The notes under the pieces were generated by a model that was not told the origin of the DNA, made no database searches, and was given only the letters and a program-made list of their open reading frames with translations. The position numbers and the translations under genes were made by a program. Of a stretch of DNA of 64,000 nucleotides, positions 54,167 to 61,159 are shown in pieces; position 1 is the stretch's first letter, and each line of letters begins with the position of its first letter. The stretch is taken from contig CAMZAX010000002.1 in the NCBI GenBank assembly GCA_947304355.1, forward strand, positions 62,001 through 126,000, written 5' to 3'. The DNA is from an uncultured Selenomonadales bacterium. GTDB lineage: Bacteria > Bacillota > Negativicutes > Selenomonadales > Selenomonadaceae.

Positions 54167-54955
54167 ATGAAAAATATCGTTAAAAGTTTCGACGCAGAGT
54201 TGCTTGACTTGACAAAACTTTTTGATTCGGTAAAATCACTTTACTTAGCAGACACGCCGCGCGAAAAGCTGATCGTAATCTTGGGCGCGACGGGCACGGG
54301 CAAAAGTTCATTGGCAATGACGCTTGCCGAAGAGTTCGGGACGGAAATCATATCGGCGGACTCAATGGCGGTTTACAGAGGCTTCAACGTCGGGACGGCG
54401 AAACCCGCGCGGGCTCAGCTGGAACGCGTGCGGCACCACATGATTGACATCTTGGACGCGGACGAAAAATTCAGCGTCGGAGAATTCGTCAGGCGGGCGC
54501 GCCCGATAATCGGCGAACTGAATCTGCGCGGGAAGATACCGATAATCGCGGGCGGCACGGGTCTTTACATTCAAGCGTTGGTCGAAGGTTACGAGCTTGC
54601 GGCGGGCAAAAGTTTCGTCAGTCATTACAAACAGACGGGCGAATTGATTTACGCCGCGCGGGTCTTCGGCTTGACGGCGGAACGCGCTCAGCTTTACGAC
54701 AGAATCAATCGGCGGACGGAGCAAATGTTCGCGGCGGGTCTCGTCGACGAAGTTAAGTCGTTGCTTGCAAGCGGAATCAGCCCGACGGCGCAGGCGATGC
54801 TCGGTATCGGCTACAAAGAAACGGTCGAGTATCTGCGCGGCGACGCGACGCTTGACGACACGATTGAAAAGGTTGCACAAGCCACGAGAAATTTCGCCAA
54901 ACGACAGCTCACGTGGTATCGGCGAATGAAATATATTCGGTGGTTGAAAATTTAA
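54167..54955 (+). CDS. miaA: tRNA dimethylallyltransferase
   Basis: Adds a dimethylallyl group to A37 of tRNAs reading U-starting codons. LGATGTGKSSLAMTLA is the P-loop, then ISADSMAVYRGFNVGTAKP, GGTGLYIQALVEGY and LGIGYKETVEYL. About 262 residues, shorter than the usual 300 or so in the middle insertion region, with about 36 extra residues before the P-loop. hfq follows, as in many bacteria. Confidence 0.94.
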   Translation: MKNIVKSFDAELLDLTKLFDSVKSLYLADTPREKLIVILGATGTGKSSLAMTLAEEFGTEIISADSMAVYRGFNVGTAKPARAQLERVRHHMIDILDADEKFSVGEFVRRARPIIGELNLRGKIPIIAGGTGLYIQALVEGYELAAGKSFVSHYKQTGELIYAARVFGLTAERAQLYDRINRRTEQMFAAGLVDEVKSLLASGISPTAQAMLGIGYKETVEYLRGDATLDDTIEKVAQATRNFAKRQLTWYRRMKYIRWLKI

Positions 54956-54977
54956 ATTGCAAAGGAGCGATTTGTAA

Positions 54978-55286
54978 ATGGCAGCAAAACAAATCATCAA
55001 TCTGCAGGAAAATTTCTTGAACGCGGCGCGCAAGGAAAGTGTCCCCGTGACGATTCACCTGGTCAACGGCTTCCAGCTCAAGGGCATGATTCGCGGCTTC
55101 GATCAGTTCACGGTCGTACTCGATTCCATGGGACGTCAGCAGATGGTGTTCAAGCACGCCATATCGACAATCACGCCGGCAAGACCGCTGGGCACCAAGC
55201 TGAAGGTCGAAGAAGCAGACGAGGCTGAAGATGCACCGGCTGAAAATGCGCAAATCGAAGCACCGGCGGAGGTCAAGGAGGAATAA
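54978..55286 (+). CDS. hfq: RNA chaperone Hfq
   Basis: An Sm-like hexameric RNA chaperone pairing small RNAs with mRNAs. Residues about 8-70 carry Sm1 ([25 protein letters not shown] in parts) and Sm2 ([16 protein letters not shown]). A strongly acidic, Ala/Glu-rich tail (about 76-102) is present. ATG follows AAAGGAG, 22 bases after miaA. Confidence 0.96.
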   Translation: MAAKQIINLQENFLNAARKESVPVTIHLVNGFQLKGMIRGFDQFTVVLDSMGRQQMVFKHAISTITPARPLGTKLKVEEADEAEDAPAENAQIEAPAEVKEE

Positions 55287-55309
55287 AATTTTTCGGCGAG
55301 GCACATACA

Positions 55310-55735
55310 ATGATTAGAGGCTTTGAGATTCTCGGCGGGTTCGACGGAATTAACCTTCCGACACGCAAGACGGCCTTCAGTGCGGGTTACGACTTGGAGG
55401 CGGCGGAAAACGTTCGCGTGACGGACAAAAAAATTTCGCTCGTGCCCACGGGTCTCAAGGCCTTTTTTCCTGCCGATGAGGTTTTGCTGATTTACTTGCG
55501 TTCAAGCCTTGCGGTCAAGCACGGGCTGATTTTGGCGAACGGCGTCGGCGTGATTGACGCGGATTATCGCGGGCATATCATCTTGCCCGTCACGAGCTTG
55601 AACGGCGACTTTGAAATCAAGCGCGGCATGAGGATAGCGCAAGGCATTTTCCAGAAATACTTGACGGTTGACGGCGACACGGTTGGCGTCGGCGAAGTGC
55701 GGCGCGGGCGTTTCGGCTCCACGGGCGACTTTTGA
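55310..55735 (+). CDS. dut: dUTP diphosphatase
   Basis: Hydrolyses dUTP to dUMP, keeping uracil out of DNA. The family motifs are in order: AGYDLEAAENV, RSSLAVKHGLILANGVGVIDADYRG, RIAQGIF and RGRFGSTGDF. 141 residues, trimeric type. ATG 55310 lies 23 bases after hfq with a GAGG slightly far upstream. It is convergent with the PBECR-RNA unit. Confidence 0.93.
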   Translation: MIRGFEILGGFDGINLPTRKTAFSAGYDLEAAENVRVTDKKISLVPTGLKAFFPADEVLLIYLRSSLAVKHGLILANGVGVIDADYRGHIILPVTSLNGDFEIKRGMRIAQGIFQKYLTVDGDTVGVGEVRRGRFGSTGDF

Positions 55736-55758
55736 AAAAAAATGCGCCCGAAGGCGTT
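55734..55758 (-). terminator. Terminator of the PBECR-RNA unit
   Basis: On the minus strand, CGCC-TTCG-GGCG followed by a run of eight T, just after the last RNA copy. No T-run follows on the plus strand, which fixes the RNA orientation. Confidence 0.8.
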
Positions 55759-55762
55759 AAGT

Positions 55763-55864
55763 GACTTCTTGGCGGGCGTGGCGGTCTCCCGCATCTCTCA
55801 AGCGTGAAGCTTTGTCAGTACCGTCGGCGTGTGGATGCCACGAAATTTTCCACCTCAAGAAGTC
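55763..55864 (-). ncRNA. Tandem structured RNA, distal copy
   Basis: About 102 bases closed by GACTTCTTG/CAAGAAGTC (55763-55771, 55856-55864). Inside are hairpins GTGGA/TCCAC (55831-55835, 55849-55853), AAGC/GCTT (55800-55812) and GCGGG/CCCGC (55772-55776, 55788-55792). The loops of the first and last hairpins can pair with each other: GTGGC (55778-55782) with GCCAC (55837-55841). It is a second version of the neighbouring copy. It follows the PBECR gene on the same strand. Confidence 0.78.
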
Positions 55865-55880
55865 CGTAAAAGAGTAATGA

Positions 55881-55977
55881 CTCTTTGGCGGGCGTCCAGT
55901 TCTCCCGCATCTCTCAAGCTTGCGCTTTGTCAGTACCGTCGGCGTGTGGATTGGACGAAATCTTCCACCTCAAAGAG
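55881..55977 (-). ncRNA. Tandem structured RNA, proximal copy
   Basis: The same fold as the distal copy, but with paired changes: outer stem CTCTTTG/CAAAGAG (55881-55887, 55971-55977) and loop-loop GTCCA/TGGAC (55894-55898, 55952-55956). Hairpin arms (55946-55950/55964-55968, 55888-55892/55904-55908) and most single-stranded bases are unchanged. The PBECR stop codon lies inside the outer stem, so gene and RNA share a transcript. Confidence 0.78.
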
Positions 55978-56350
55978 CTTTTTGATATAAGATTTTCAAA
56001 TTTCTAATGACCCGTCGATATTCTTTATCGCGGATGTGTTGGAAAGTGATAATCGAATTTTTGTAATCAGCGGGGTCGAGCGAAGTTTTCAAGCGCAGAA
56101 TCAATTTAAGCTTGCGCCCGTCGAGTTCGATTTCTTTCAAGACCAGAGCGGTATTCGGCTTGTTGGCTTCGATGATGTAATCGGGGTCGCGAATCATTTC
56201 GGCGAAGAAACTCGCGAACAGTTCAAAATCTTCCGGATGACGCTCTTTGATGTGCTTGATTTGTTCGTCGGTTATTATCACGTCGTCGCTCGCAATGTCA
56301 GCCGTGATGACGCGGTAAAGTTCCTTGTTGAGCTTGCAGACGAAGTGCAA
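55970..56350 (-). CDS. PBECR-type (Barnase/EndoU/RelE-like) nuclease, probable toxin
   Basis: 126 residues. IITDEQIKHIKERHPEDFELFASFF, DPDYIIEANKPNTALVLKEI and SIITFQHIRDKEYRRVI follow the pattern of PBECR domains (phage-Barnase-EndoU-colicin-RelE nucleases), which act as RNases. TTG 56350 is chosen because a strong promoter lies just upstream and GGGGTGA precedes it; the ORF is open to 56419, but the -10 box lies within that part. No protein antitoxin is adjacent. Two structured RNAs follow directly. Confidence 0.8.
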   Translation of the reverse strand: MHFVCKLNKELYRVITADIASDDVIITDEQIKHIKERHPEDFELFASFFAEMIRDPDYIIEANKPNTALVLKEIELDGRKLKLILRLKTSLDPADYKNSIITFQHIRDKEYRRVIRNLKILYQKAL

Positions 56351-56368
56351 CGACTTCACCCCACGTGA

Positions 56369-56397
56369 AATATATTCGTCGCGGGCTTTGTTGTCAA
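56369..56397 (-). promoter_or_regulatory. Promoter of the PBECR-RNA unit
   Basis: On the minus strand TTGACA (56397-56392), an exact 17-base spacer and TATATT (56374-56369), about 20 bases before TTG 56350. Confidence 0.82.
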
Positions 56398-56419
56398 GAA
56401 AAATTTTCGGAGAGTGCAA

Positions 56420-57670
56420 ATGGATTTATTCAGCAACGTCAATGACGACGCAAGTTATAAGCCGCTTGCCGAACGCATGAGACCGCAGACTTTGGCGGAC
56501 TTCGCGGGACAGGCGGAAGTGTTGCGCGGCACGCTCGGCAAGATGATTGCAACGGGTCAAACGCCGTCGCTTATTTTTTTCGGCGCGCCCGGCACCGGCA
56601 AGACTACGCTCGCCAAAATCATTGCGAACACGACGGACAGCGACTTCGTCAAAGTCAACGCCGCGTTATCGGGCATTGCCGAACTGCGCGGCATCGTCAA
56701 GACGGCGGAGGAGCAACGCAAGTTCTATCGCAAGCGCACGATTCTGTTTATCGACGAGATTCACCGTTTCAACAAAGGTCAGCAAGATTTTCTGTTGCCC
56801 TACGTCGAGGACGGGCGCATAACGTTAATCGGCGCGACGACCGAAAATCCGTTCTTTGAAGTCAATGCCGCGCTGCTCAGCCGCGTGAAGATCGTCCGCC
56901 TGTCGAAGCTCACGACCGCCGACATAAAAAAAATCCTCGGCCGCGCCGTTGCCGCCGAAAAATTTTCCGTCGACGAACACGCCCTGGACATTATCGCGGA
57001 CTTCGCGGACGGCGACGCCCGTATGGCTTTGAACTTGTTGGAGCAGGCGGCGTTCGCGGGCGAAGTGACCTGCGACGTGCTCGGCGACCTGCTCGGCGAA
57101 AAGATTCGACGCTACGACAAAGGCGGCGACAACCACTACGACACGGCAAGCGCGTTTATCAAGAGTATGCGCGGCTCGGACGCGGACGCGGCGATTTTCT
57201 ACCTGGCGAAGATGATTGACGGCGGCGAAGATTTGAAATTCATTGCGCGACGCGTGGTAATCTGCGCGGCGGAAGACGTTGGCAATGCCGACCCGCAGGC
57301 GTTGATTCTGGCGAACGCGGCGGCTCAAGCGGCTCAATTCGTTGGTCTTCCCGAAGCGCGAATCATTTTGGCGCAAGCCGTCACGTACATTGCGGGCGCA
57401 CCCAAATCCAACGCGGCGTATCTTGCGATTGACAAAGCCCTTGCCGACACGCGCGGAGAAGTCCCGAAACATTTGCGCGACACGAGTTACAAGGGCGCGA
57501 AGGCTTTCGGTCTCGGCAAAGGCTACAAATATCCGCACGACTTCCCGAATCACTACGTCAAGCAACAATACTTGCCCGACGAAAAAATTTCCGCGCGCTA
57601 CTACGAGCCGACGACTCAAGGCGCGGAGGCGGCGATTAAGCGACGGCTTGACGGCTTGCGGCGCGACTAA
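56420..57670 (+). CDS. rarA: Replication-associated recombination protein A (RarA/MgsA)
   Basis: An AAA+ ATPase acting at stalled replication forks. Walker A is FFGAPGTGKTTLAKII (about 53-68), Walker B ILFIDEIHRFNKGQQDFLLP, sensor GATTENPFFEVN. The C-terminal part has AEDVGNADPQAL, and KGYKYPHDFPNHYVKQQYLP. About 416 residues. ATG 56420 follows CGGAGAG. It diverges from the PBECR unit. Confidence 0.95.
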   Translation: MDLFSNVNDDASYKPLAERMRPQTLADFAGQAEVLRGTLGKMIATGQTPSLIFFGAPGTGKTTLAKIIANTTDSDFVKVNAALSGIAELRGIVKTAEEQRKFYRKRTILFIDEIHRFNKGQQDFLLPYVEDGRITLIGATTENPFFEVNAALLSRVKIVRLSKLTTADIKKILGRAVAAEKFSVDEHALDIIADFADGDARMALNLLEQAAFAGEVTCDVLGDLLGEKIRRYDKGGDNHYDTASAFIKSMRGSDADAAIFYLAKMIDGGEDLKFIARRVVICAAEDVGNADPQALILANAAAQAAQFVGLPEARIILAQAVTYIAGAPKSNAAYLAIDKALADTRGEVPKHLRDTSYKGAKAFGLGKGYKYPHDFPNHYVKQQYLPDEKISARYYEPTTQGAEAAIKRRLDGLRRD

Positions 57671-57676
57671 AAAAAT

Positions 57677-57707
57677 TTCCCCCCGAAATTAATCGGAGGG
57701 ATTTTTT
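57677..57707 (+). terminator. Terminator after rarA
   Basis: Stem TCCCCCCGA / TCGGAGGGA followed by TTTTTT. Confidence 0.85.
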
Positions 57708-57726
57708 GTTGCGCGGACGGAAAGTT

Positions 57727-57906
57727 TCATTTCTTCTTGCGGAAGAACGAGCGGATGAATTTCACGACGCCCGTCAGCCCGCCCGCCGCGAATACCGGTG
57801 CCAGAAACGGCAGGTAGTTCGCGACCGCGTTAATCACGGTGCCCGAATGCGCCGAGCAGACCGACGGGATACTGCAGGATACGAGTACCAACGCGATGAT
57901 TTTCAT
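57727..57906 (-). CDS. Small exported or membrane peptide
   Basis: 59 residues. A signal-like start (about 1-20, KIIALVLVSCSIPSVCSAHS) is followed by a second hydrophobic stretch (about 27-46) and a very basic end FIRSFFRKKK. It could be a small membrane protein or a toxic/antimicrobial peptide; I do not recognise a family. ATG 57906 follows AAGGAGTG by eight bases. It has a strong promoter of its own with nearby operator-like repeats. Confidence 0.65.
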   Translation of the reverse strand: MKIIALVLVSCSIPSVCSAHSGTVINAVANYLPFLAPVFAAGGLTGVVKFIRSFFRKKK

Positions 57907-57928
57907 GACGATCACTCCTTTTGGCGGA

Positions 57929-58010
57929 ATTATATCCCCCTGCGTGGGATACGTCAAGATATTCAGCTGTAATCGAATAAAATTCGCTATACTGTATAGG
58001 GGGATACGTC
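57929..58010 (-). promoter_or_regulatory. Promoter and operator-like repeats of the small peptide gene
   Basis: On the minus strand TTGACG (57957-57952), a 17-base spacer and TATAAT (57934-57929). Around it, GGGATACGTCA occurs twice in direct orientation on the plus strand (near 57947 and 58000), TATCCCCC faces GGGGGATA, and CTATAC-T-GTATAG is a palindrome near 57985. This suggests binding sites for a regulator. Confidence 0.65.
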
Positions 58011-58055
58011 ACGCGCCGAAAAAAGACTCCGCCGACTGTCCGCAAAGACGCAACG

Positions 58056-58084
58056 AAAAAGACGCCCGAAGATTTTCGGACGCC
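58056..58084 (-). terminator. Terminator of the infC-rpmI-rplT operon
   Basis: Stem GGCGTCCGAA / TTCGGGCGTC with five T on the minus strand; T-rich on the plus strand as well. Confidence 0.82.
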
Positions 58085-58104
58085 TTAATTTTTTGCGTGA
58101 CGTG

Positions 58105-58458
58105 TCAGATATTTTCCTTGGCGACGGCGACGAGTTTAGCGAAAGCCGCCGCGTCGTTGACGGCAAGTTCAGCCATCATTTTGCGGTCGACGGCGACGCC
58201 CGCCTTTGTCAAGCCGCAAATCAATTTGCTGTAGGAAATGCCGTTGATACGCGCCGCCGCATTGATACGAGCAATCCACAGGCGACGGAATTCGCGCTTC
58301 TTGACACGACGGTCGCGATGCGCGTACTGACCTGCTTTCATGATTGATTCGTTGGCTTTTTTGAATTGTTTGCTGCGCGCGCCGCGATAACCTTTGGCGA
58401 GCTTGAGAATTTTTTTATGGCGTCTGTGCGCCGTGACGCCGGTCTTTACTCTGGGCAA
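58105..58458 (-). CDS. rplT: 50S ribosomal protein L20
   Basis: L20, an early assembly protein binding 23S rRNA; it can also repress its own operon. 117 residues beginning [20 protein letters not shown], with [15 protein letters not shown] and [20 protein letters not shown]. Third gene of the conserved operon. Confidence 0.97.
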   Translation of the reverse strand: MPRVKTGVTAHRRHKKILKLAKGYRGARSKQFKKANESIMKAGQYAHRDRRVKKREFRRLWIARINAAARINGISYSKLICGLTKAGVAVDRKMMAELAVNDAAAFAKLVAVAKENI

Positions 58459-58482
58459 GATAATTACCTCCGTTCAATAAGT

Positions 58483-58680
58483 TTAAGCGTAGGGAAGCAT
58501 TTTCCTCACGCGTGCACGATCTGCCGCCGAAGCGAGCGTTGCCTTGCGGAGATTTCTCTTGCGTTTGCGCGTTTTCTTTTCAAGAATGTGGCTCTTGTAT
58601 GCTTTGTTGCGCTTGAATTCGCCGCTGCCGGTCACGTGGAAACGTTTAGCTGTTGCGCGGTGCGTCTTGATTTTGGGCAC
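58483..58680 (-). CDS. rpmI: 50S ribosomal protein L35
   Basis: L35, 65 residues: [23 protein letters not shown] and [16 protein letters not shown] are typical. The start is GTG 58680 after AAAGGAGGGG. It overlaps the end of infC by 35 bases, so the two are translationally linked. Confidence 0.96.
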   Translation of the reverse strand: MPKIKTHRATAKRFHVTGSGEFKRNKAYKSHILEKKTRKRKRNLRKATLASAADRARVRKMLPYA

Positions 58681-59242
58681 TGCCGTCCCCTCCTTTTGTC
58701 TGTGTAGTTTTCTTAGTCTTTTGCGCCTTTTGTGCCTTAGGAGAGAGAATCATCGTCATATTTTTGCCCTCAAGCTTTGCGGCACGCTCGACGGTCACGG
58801 TATCTTTCAGAGCCTCGGCAAGTTTGGTCAAGACTTCGCTGCCCAGTTCGGGGTGCGACAACTCGCGCCCGCGAAACATAATCGTCACTTTGACTTTGTT
58901 GCCCTCTTCGATAAAGCGTTGGGCGTTTTTGAGTTTGACTTCAAAGTCGTGCTGTTCGATATTGGGGCGGAGCTTGACTTCCTTAATCGTGATGATTTTC
59001 TGCTTTTTGCGGACTTCCTTTTCGCGCTTCTGCTGTTCATAACGATACTTGCCGAAATCCATGATACGGCACACCGGCGGTCTGGCTTTGGGCGCGACCT
59101 CGACCAAATCAAGGTGTTTGTCCTCGGCAAGTTTAAGCGCGTCCCGCGTGAGCATGACGCCGAGCTGTTCGCCGTTCGCGTCGGTTACGCGCACCTCGCG
59201 AATACGAATCTCCTCATTGATCCTCAAAGTTTCCCTACTAAT
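58646..59242 (-). CDS. infC: Translation initiation factor IF-3 (ATT start)
   Basis: Binds the 30S subunit and checks start-codon and initiator-tRNA pairing. [51 protein letters not shown] and [18 protein letters not shown] are the N- and C-domain landmarks (each shown in part). The only start after AGGAGG at nine bases is ATT 59242, which fits the known use of ATT for infC self-regulation. 198 residues, with a Lys/Gln/Thr-rich tail beyond the usual end. Confidence 0.95.
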   Translation of the reverse strand: MSRETLRINEEIRIREVRVTDANGEQLGVMLTRDALKLAEDKHLDLVEVAPKARPPVCRIMDFGKYRYEQQKREKEVRKKQKIITIKEVKLRPNIEQHDFEVKLKNAQRFIEEGNKVKVTIMFRGRELSHPELGSEVLTKLAEALKDTVTVERAAKLEGKNMTMILSPKAQKAQKTKKTTQTKGGDGSAQNQDAPRNS

Positions 59243-59267
59243 TGAAATACACCTCCTGCGGCGCGTC

Positions 59268-59300
59268 AGAAAAAAATTAAAGGCGGTCGTCAAGCCGCCT
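59268..59300 (-). promoter_or_regulatory. Attenuator-type terminator in the infC leader
   Basis: In the roughly 140-base leader, AGGCGGC / ACCGCCT forms a hairpin followed on the minus strand by TTTAATTTTTTT. It ends about 25 bases before the infC start, as in leader-controlled infC-rpmI-rplT operons of other Firmicutes. Confidence 0.7.
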
Positions 59301-59388
59301 GCGATTCCCAACAAAAAGAATTTTGCAACCGCGCCAACACATTGAAGGTCGGCGGGTGAGAAGCGCAAGCTCCTGCTTAACGCGGCAA

Positions 59389-59417
59389 AGTTTATCACAG
59401 CAGTCAAACACTGTCAA
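59389..59417 (-). promoter_or_regulatory. Promoter of infC-rpmI-rplT
   Basis: On the minus strand TTGACA (59417-59412), a 17-base spacer and TAAACT (59394-59389) with a TG extended -10. Confidence 0.82.
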
Positions 59418-59459
59418 GGCGGGGCGTCCGCGTCGGTCTCAAGTGTCGTATCAAAAAAA

Positions 59460-59480
59460 CCCGCCGATTAGTGACGGGCT
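59460..59480 (-). terminator. Terminator after ahbB
   Basis: On the minus strand a CCCGTC / GGCGGG stem followed by seven T. Confidence 0.8.
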
Positions 59481-59957
59481 TTAAGTTTCGCAAAAATATT
59501 TCATGCCAGTTTTCTTCCATTCGCGCTTGGTGTAGAGGATTTTGTAATTGGTGACGCCCGTCATGCTTGCAAGTTCGCCGATAATTTGCTCGCATTCGTC
59601 GCGGTTCTTCGCGTGTATCATGGTATAAAGATTATAATTCCAATTCGGCGCGGGCGTCCTGTCGTAGCAATGTGAAACCGCTGCGTGCGCGCTCATTATC
59701 TGCGCGATGTCGTCGAGTTTTTCGGGCGACACTTGCCACGCGCACAAGGCGTTGGCGTTGAAACCGACTTCGCGATGTCGAAGCACGGCACCCATCTTGC
59801 GAATTTTTTTTTCGTCGACCAGCTCCTTGACGCGCCGCAAAAATTCTTCCTCGCTTATGCCGACGCGCTGTGCCAAAATTTTGTACGGCTCCTCGCAAAG
59901 CGGGAAGTCGTCCTGCAACGCTTTGATAATCGCTTTGTCCTGCTCGCTGATTGCCAA
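59481..59957 (-). CDS. ahbB: Siroheme decarboxylase subunit beta (AhbB)
   Basis: With AhbA it converts siroheme to 12,18-didecarboxysiroheme in the alternative heme pathway. It has a Lrp/AsnC-like fold: helix-turn-helix (about 1-60, ISEQDKAIIKALQDDFPLCEEPY in part), then the ligand domain with AVSHCYDRTPAPNWNYNLYTMIHAK, a segment typical of AhbB. 158 residues. The start TTG 59957 lies close after GGGGTGA. It is 14 bases from ahbA. Confidence 0.9.
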   Translation of the reverse strand: MAISEQDKAIIKALQDDFPLCEEPYKILAQRVGISEEEFLRRVKELVDEKKIRKMGAVLRHREVGFNANALCAWQVSPEKLDDIAQIMSAHAAVSHCYDRTPAPNWNYNLYTMIHAKNRDECEQIIGELASMTGVTNYKILYTKREWKKTGMKYFCET

Positions 59958-59971
59958 ATCCGTCACCCCGA

Positions 59972-60430
59972 TTATTGGAGTTTGAACTGCACGTTGATTT
60001 TGTAGCGCTTGTTCGCTTTGAGCCGCAACATGTCTTCGACGCCGCGCAACGACCGAATTTCCGACAAGATGTGCGATTCGTATTCGGCGTTCGGCGTCAA
60101 AAGCGTGAACCACAGGTTGTAGGCTCCTTCGCGTTCGTAGTTGTGCGTCGCGCCGGGATAGCGATTGACCGCCTCCGCCACCGCGCGCAGTGCCGACGGA
60201 TCGACTTTGAGCGCGACCAGCGTCCCGTGATAGCCCAAGCGATTTGAGTCAAAGAACGTCCCGATTCGCCGCAGGAAGCCCGCCGCTTTGAGTTCGCGCA
60301 GTCGGGCGAGTACCGTGCCTTCGTCCGTGTTCAATCGGCAAGCAAGCTCCGCGAACGGGTGACTGCAAATCGGTATGTCGCCTTGCAACAGATTCAGCAA
60401 CGCCTTGTCGAATGTCGTAAGCCTCGTCAT
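59972..60430 (-). CDS. ahbA: Siroheme decarboxylase subunit alpha (AhbA)
   Basis: Partner of AhbB. Its N-terminal Lrp-like part has LLNLLQGDIPICSHPFAELA, diagnostic of Ahb proteins, and the C-terminal domain has ATHNYEREGAYNLWFTLLTP. 152 residues. ATG 60430 follows GGAGGG. The pair indicates heme made from siroheme, consistent with an anaerobe. It lies after engB on the same strand. Confidence 0.9.
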   Translation of the reverse strand: MTRLTTFDKALLNLLQGDIPICSHPFAELACRLNTDEGTVLARLRELKAAGFLRRIGTFFDSNRLGYHGTLVALKVDPSALRAVAEAVNRYPGATHNYEREGAYNLWFTLLTPNAEYESHILSEIRSLRGVEDMLRLKANKRYKINVQFKLQ

Positions 60431-60479
60431 CTCCAACCCTCCCCGCGCCGTCATACGCTTAACGACGCTGTTTGTGCGG

Positions 60480-61106
60480 TTATTCTATCAAAGAGTTAAG
60501 GATAACGTCAAGCAATTCTGAACGCCCTTCATTTTTTGTCGACGAGTAGGGCAGTACCGAGTCCGCGTCGACGTTCAAGGCTTTTTGTATCGCGTCAAGG
60601 TGCTTTTGACGTTCGGTCTTGCCGAGTTTATCGGATTTGGTTGCGACGACAAGCACGGGCAGATTTTTCTTGATGAGGCTCGCGAAGGACTTCAAATCGG
60701 ACTCAAGCGGCGGATGGCGCATGTCAATCAGTTGGCAGACGAATTTTATGTCGCGGCGGCTCGAAAGGTATTCGTCGATGAATTTTGCCCACAACGCGCG
60801 ATTGGTCTTGGACGTTTTGGCGTAGCCGTAACCGGGCAAGTCAACCAGATAAAAGGGAACAGGAGTCAGGGGTAAGGGGTTAGCGCTCTTGAGTTCGACG
60901 CGAAAAAAATTAATCGTCTGCGTCTTGCCGGGCGTGCCGCTGGTGCGCGCCAAAGCCTTGCGCCGCGTCAAGGAATTAATCAGCGACGACTTGCCGACGT
61001 TCGAGCGCCCGACGAAGACGATTTCGGGCAGAGGCTCTTCGGGGCAGGTCTTGCGGCTCACCGCCGAGGTCACGTATTCGCTTTTGACAATGATAATTTC
61101 GTCCAC
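60480..61106 (-). CDS. engB: Ribosome biogenesis GTPase EngB (YsxC/YihA)
   Basis: An essential GTPase for 50S assembly. G1 FVGRSNVGKSSLIN, G3 VDLPGYGYA, G4 ATKSDKLGK are present, with TSGTPGKTQTINFF in the switch. Between FFRVEL and FYLVDLPG the protein has about 12 extra residues (KSANPLPLTPVP) encoded by a heptad repeat; relatives have only a few residues there. GTG 61106 lies eight bases after GGAG. 208 residues. Confidence 0.93.
   Translation of the reverse strand: MDEIIIVKSEYVTSAVSRKTCPEEPLPEIVFVGRSNVGKSSLINSLTRRKALARTSGTPGKTQTINFFRVELKSANPLPLTPVPFYLVDLPGYGYAKTSKTNRALWAKFIDEYLSSRRDIKFVCQLIDMRHPPLESDLKSFASLIKKNLPVLVVATKSDKLGKTERQKHLDAIQKALNVDADSVLPYSSTKNEGRSELLDVILNSLIE
60855..60882. repeat. 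Heptad repeat inside engB
   Basis: Four seven-base units: GGGAACA, GGAGTCA, GGGGTAA, GGGGTTA. They are translated within the essential gene between the switch region and G3. Confidence 0.85.
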
Positions 61107-61118
61107 GTTAATCACTCC

Positions 61119-61148
61119 AAAAAAATTGCCCTCCGATAAGCGGAAGGC
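61119..61148 (-). terminator. Terminator after vapC, just before engB
   Basis: On the minus strand GCCTTCCG / CGGAGGGC followed by seven T. It ends a dozen bases before the engB start, so engB needs its own promoter or readthrough. Confidence 0.78.
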
Positions 61149-61159
61149 GATTAATTATT

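Noticed and set aside
55736-55977. Reading the tandem RNA as plus-strand RNA transcribed after dut
   Set aside because: The only terminator with a T-run works on the minus strand, and the repeat overlaps the minus-strand PBECR stop. Plus-strand transcription cannot be ruled out without RNA data.
56351-56419. Longer start (TTG 56419) for the PBECR gene
   Set aside because: The promoter -35 and -10 lie within this stretch, so a transcript from it cannot encode the extra residues. No ribosome site precedes 56419.
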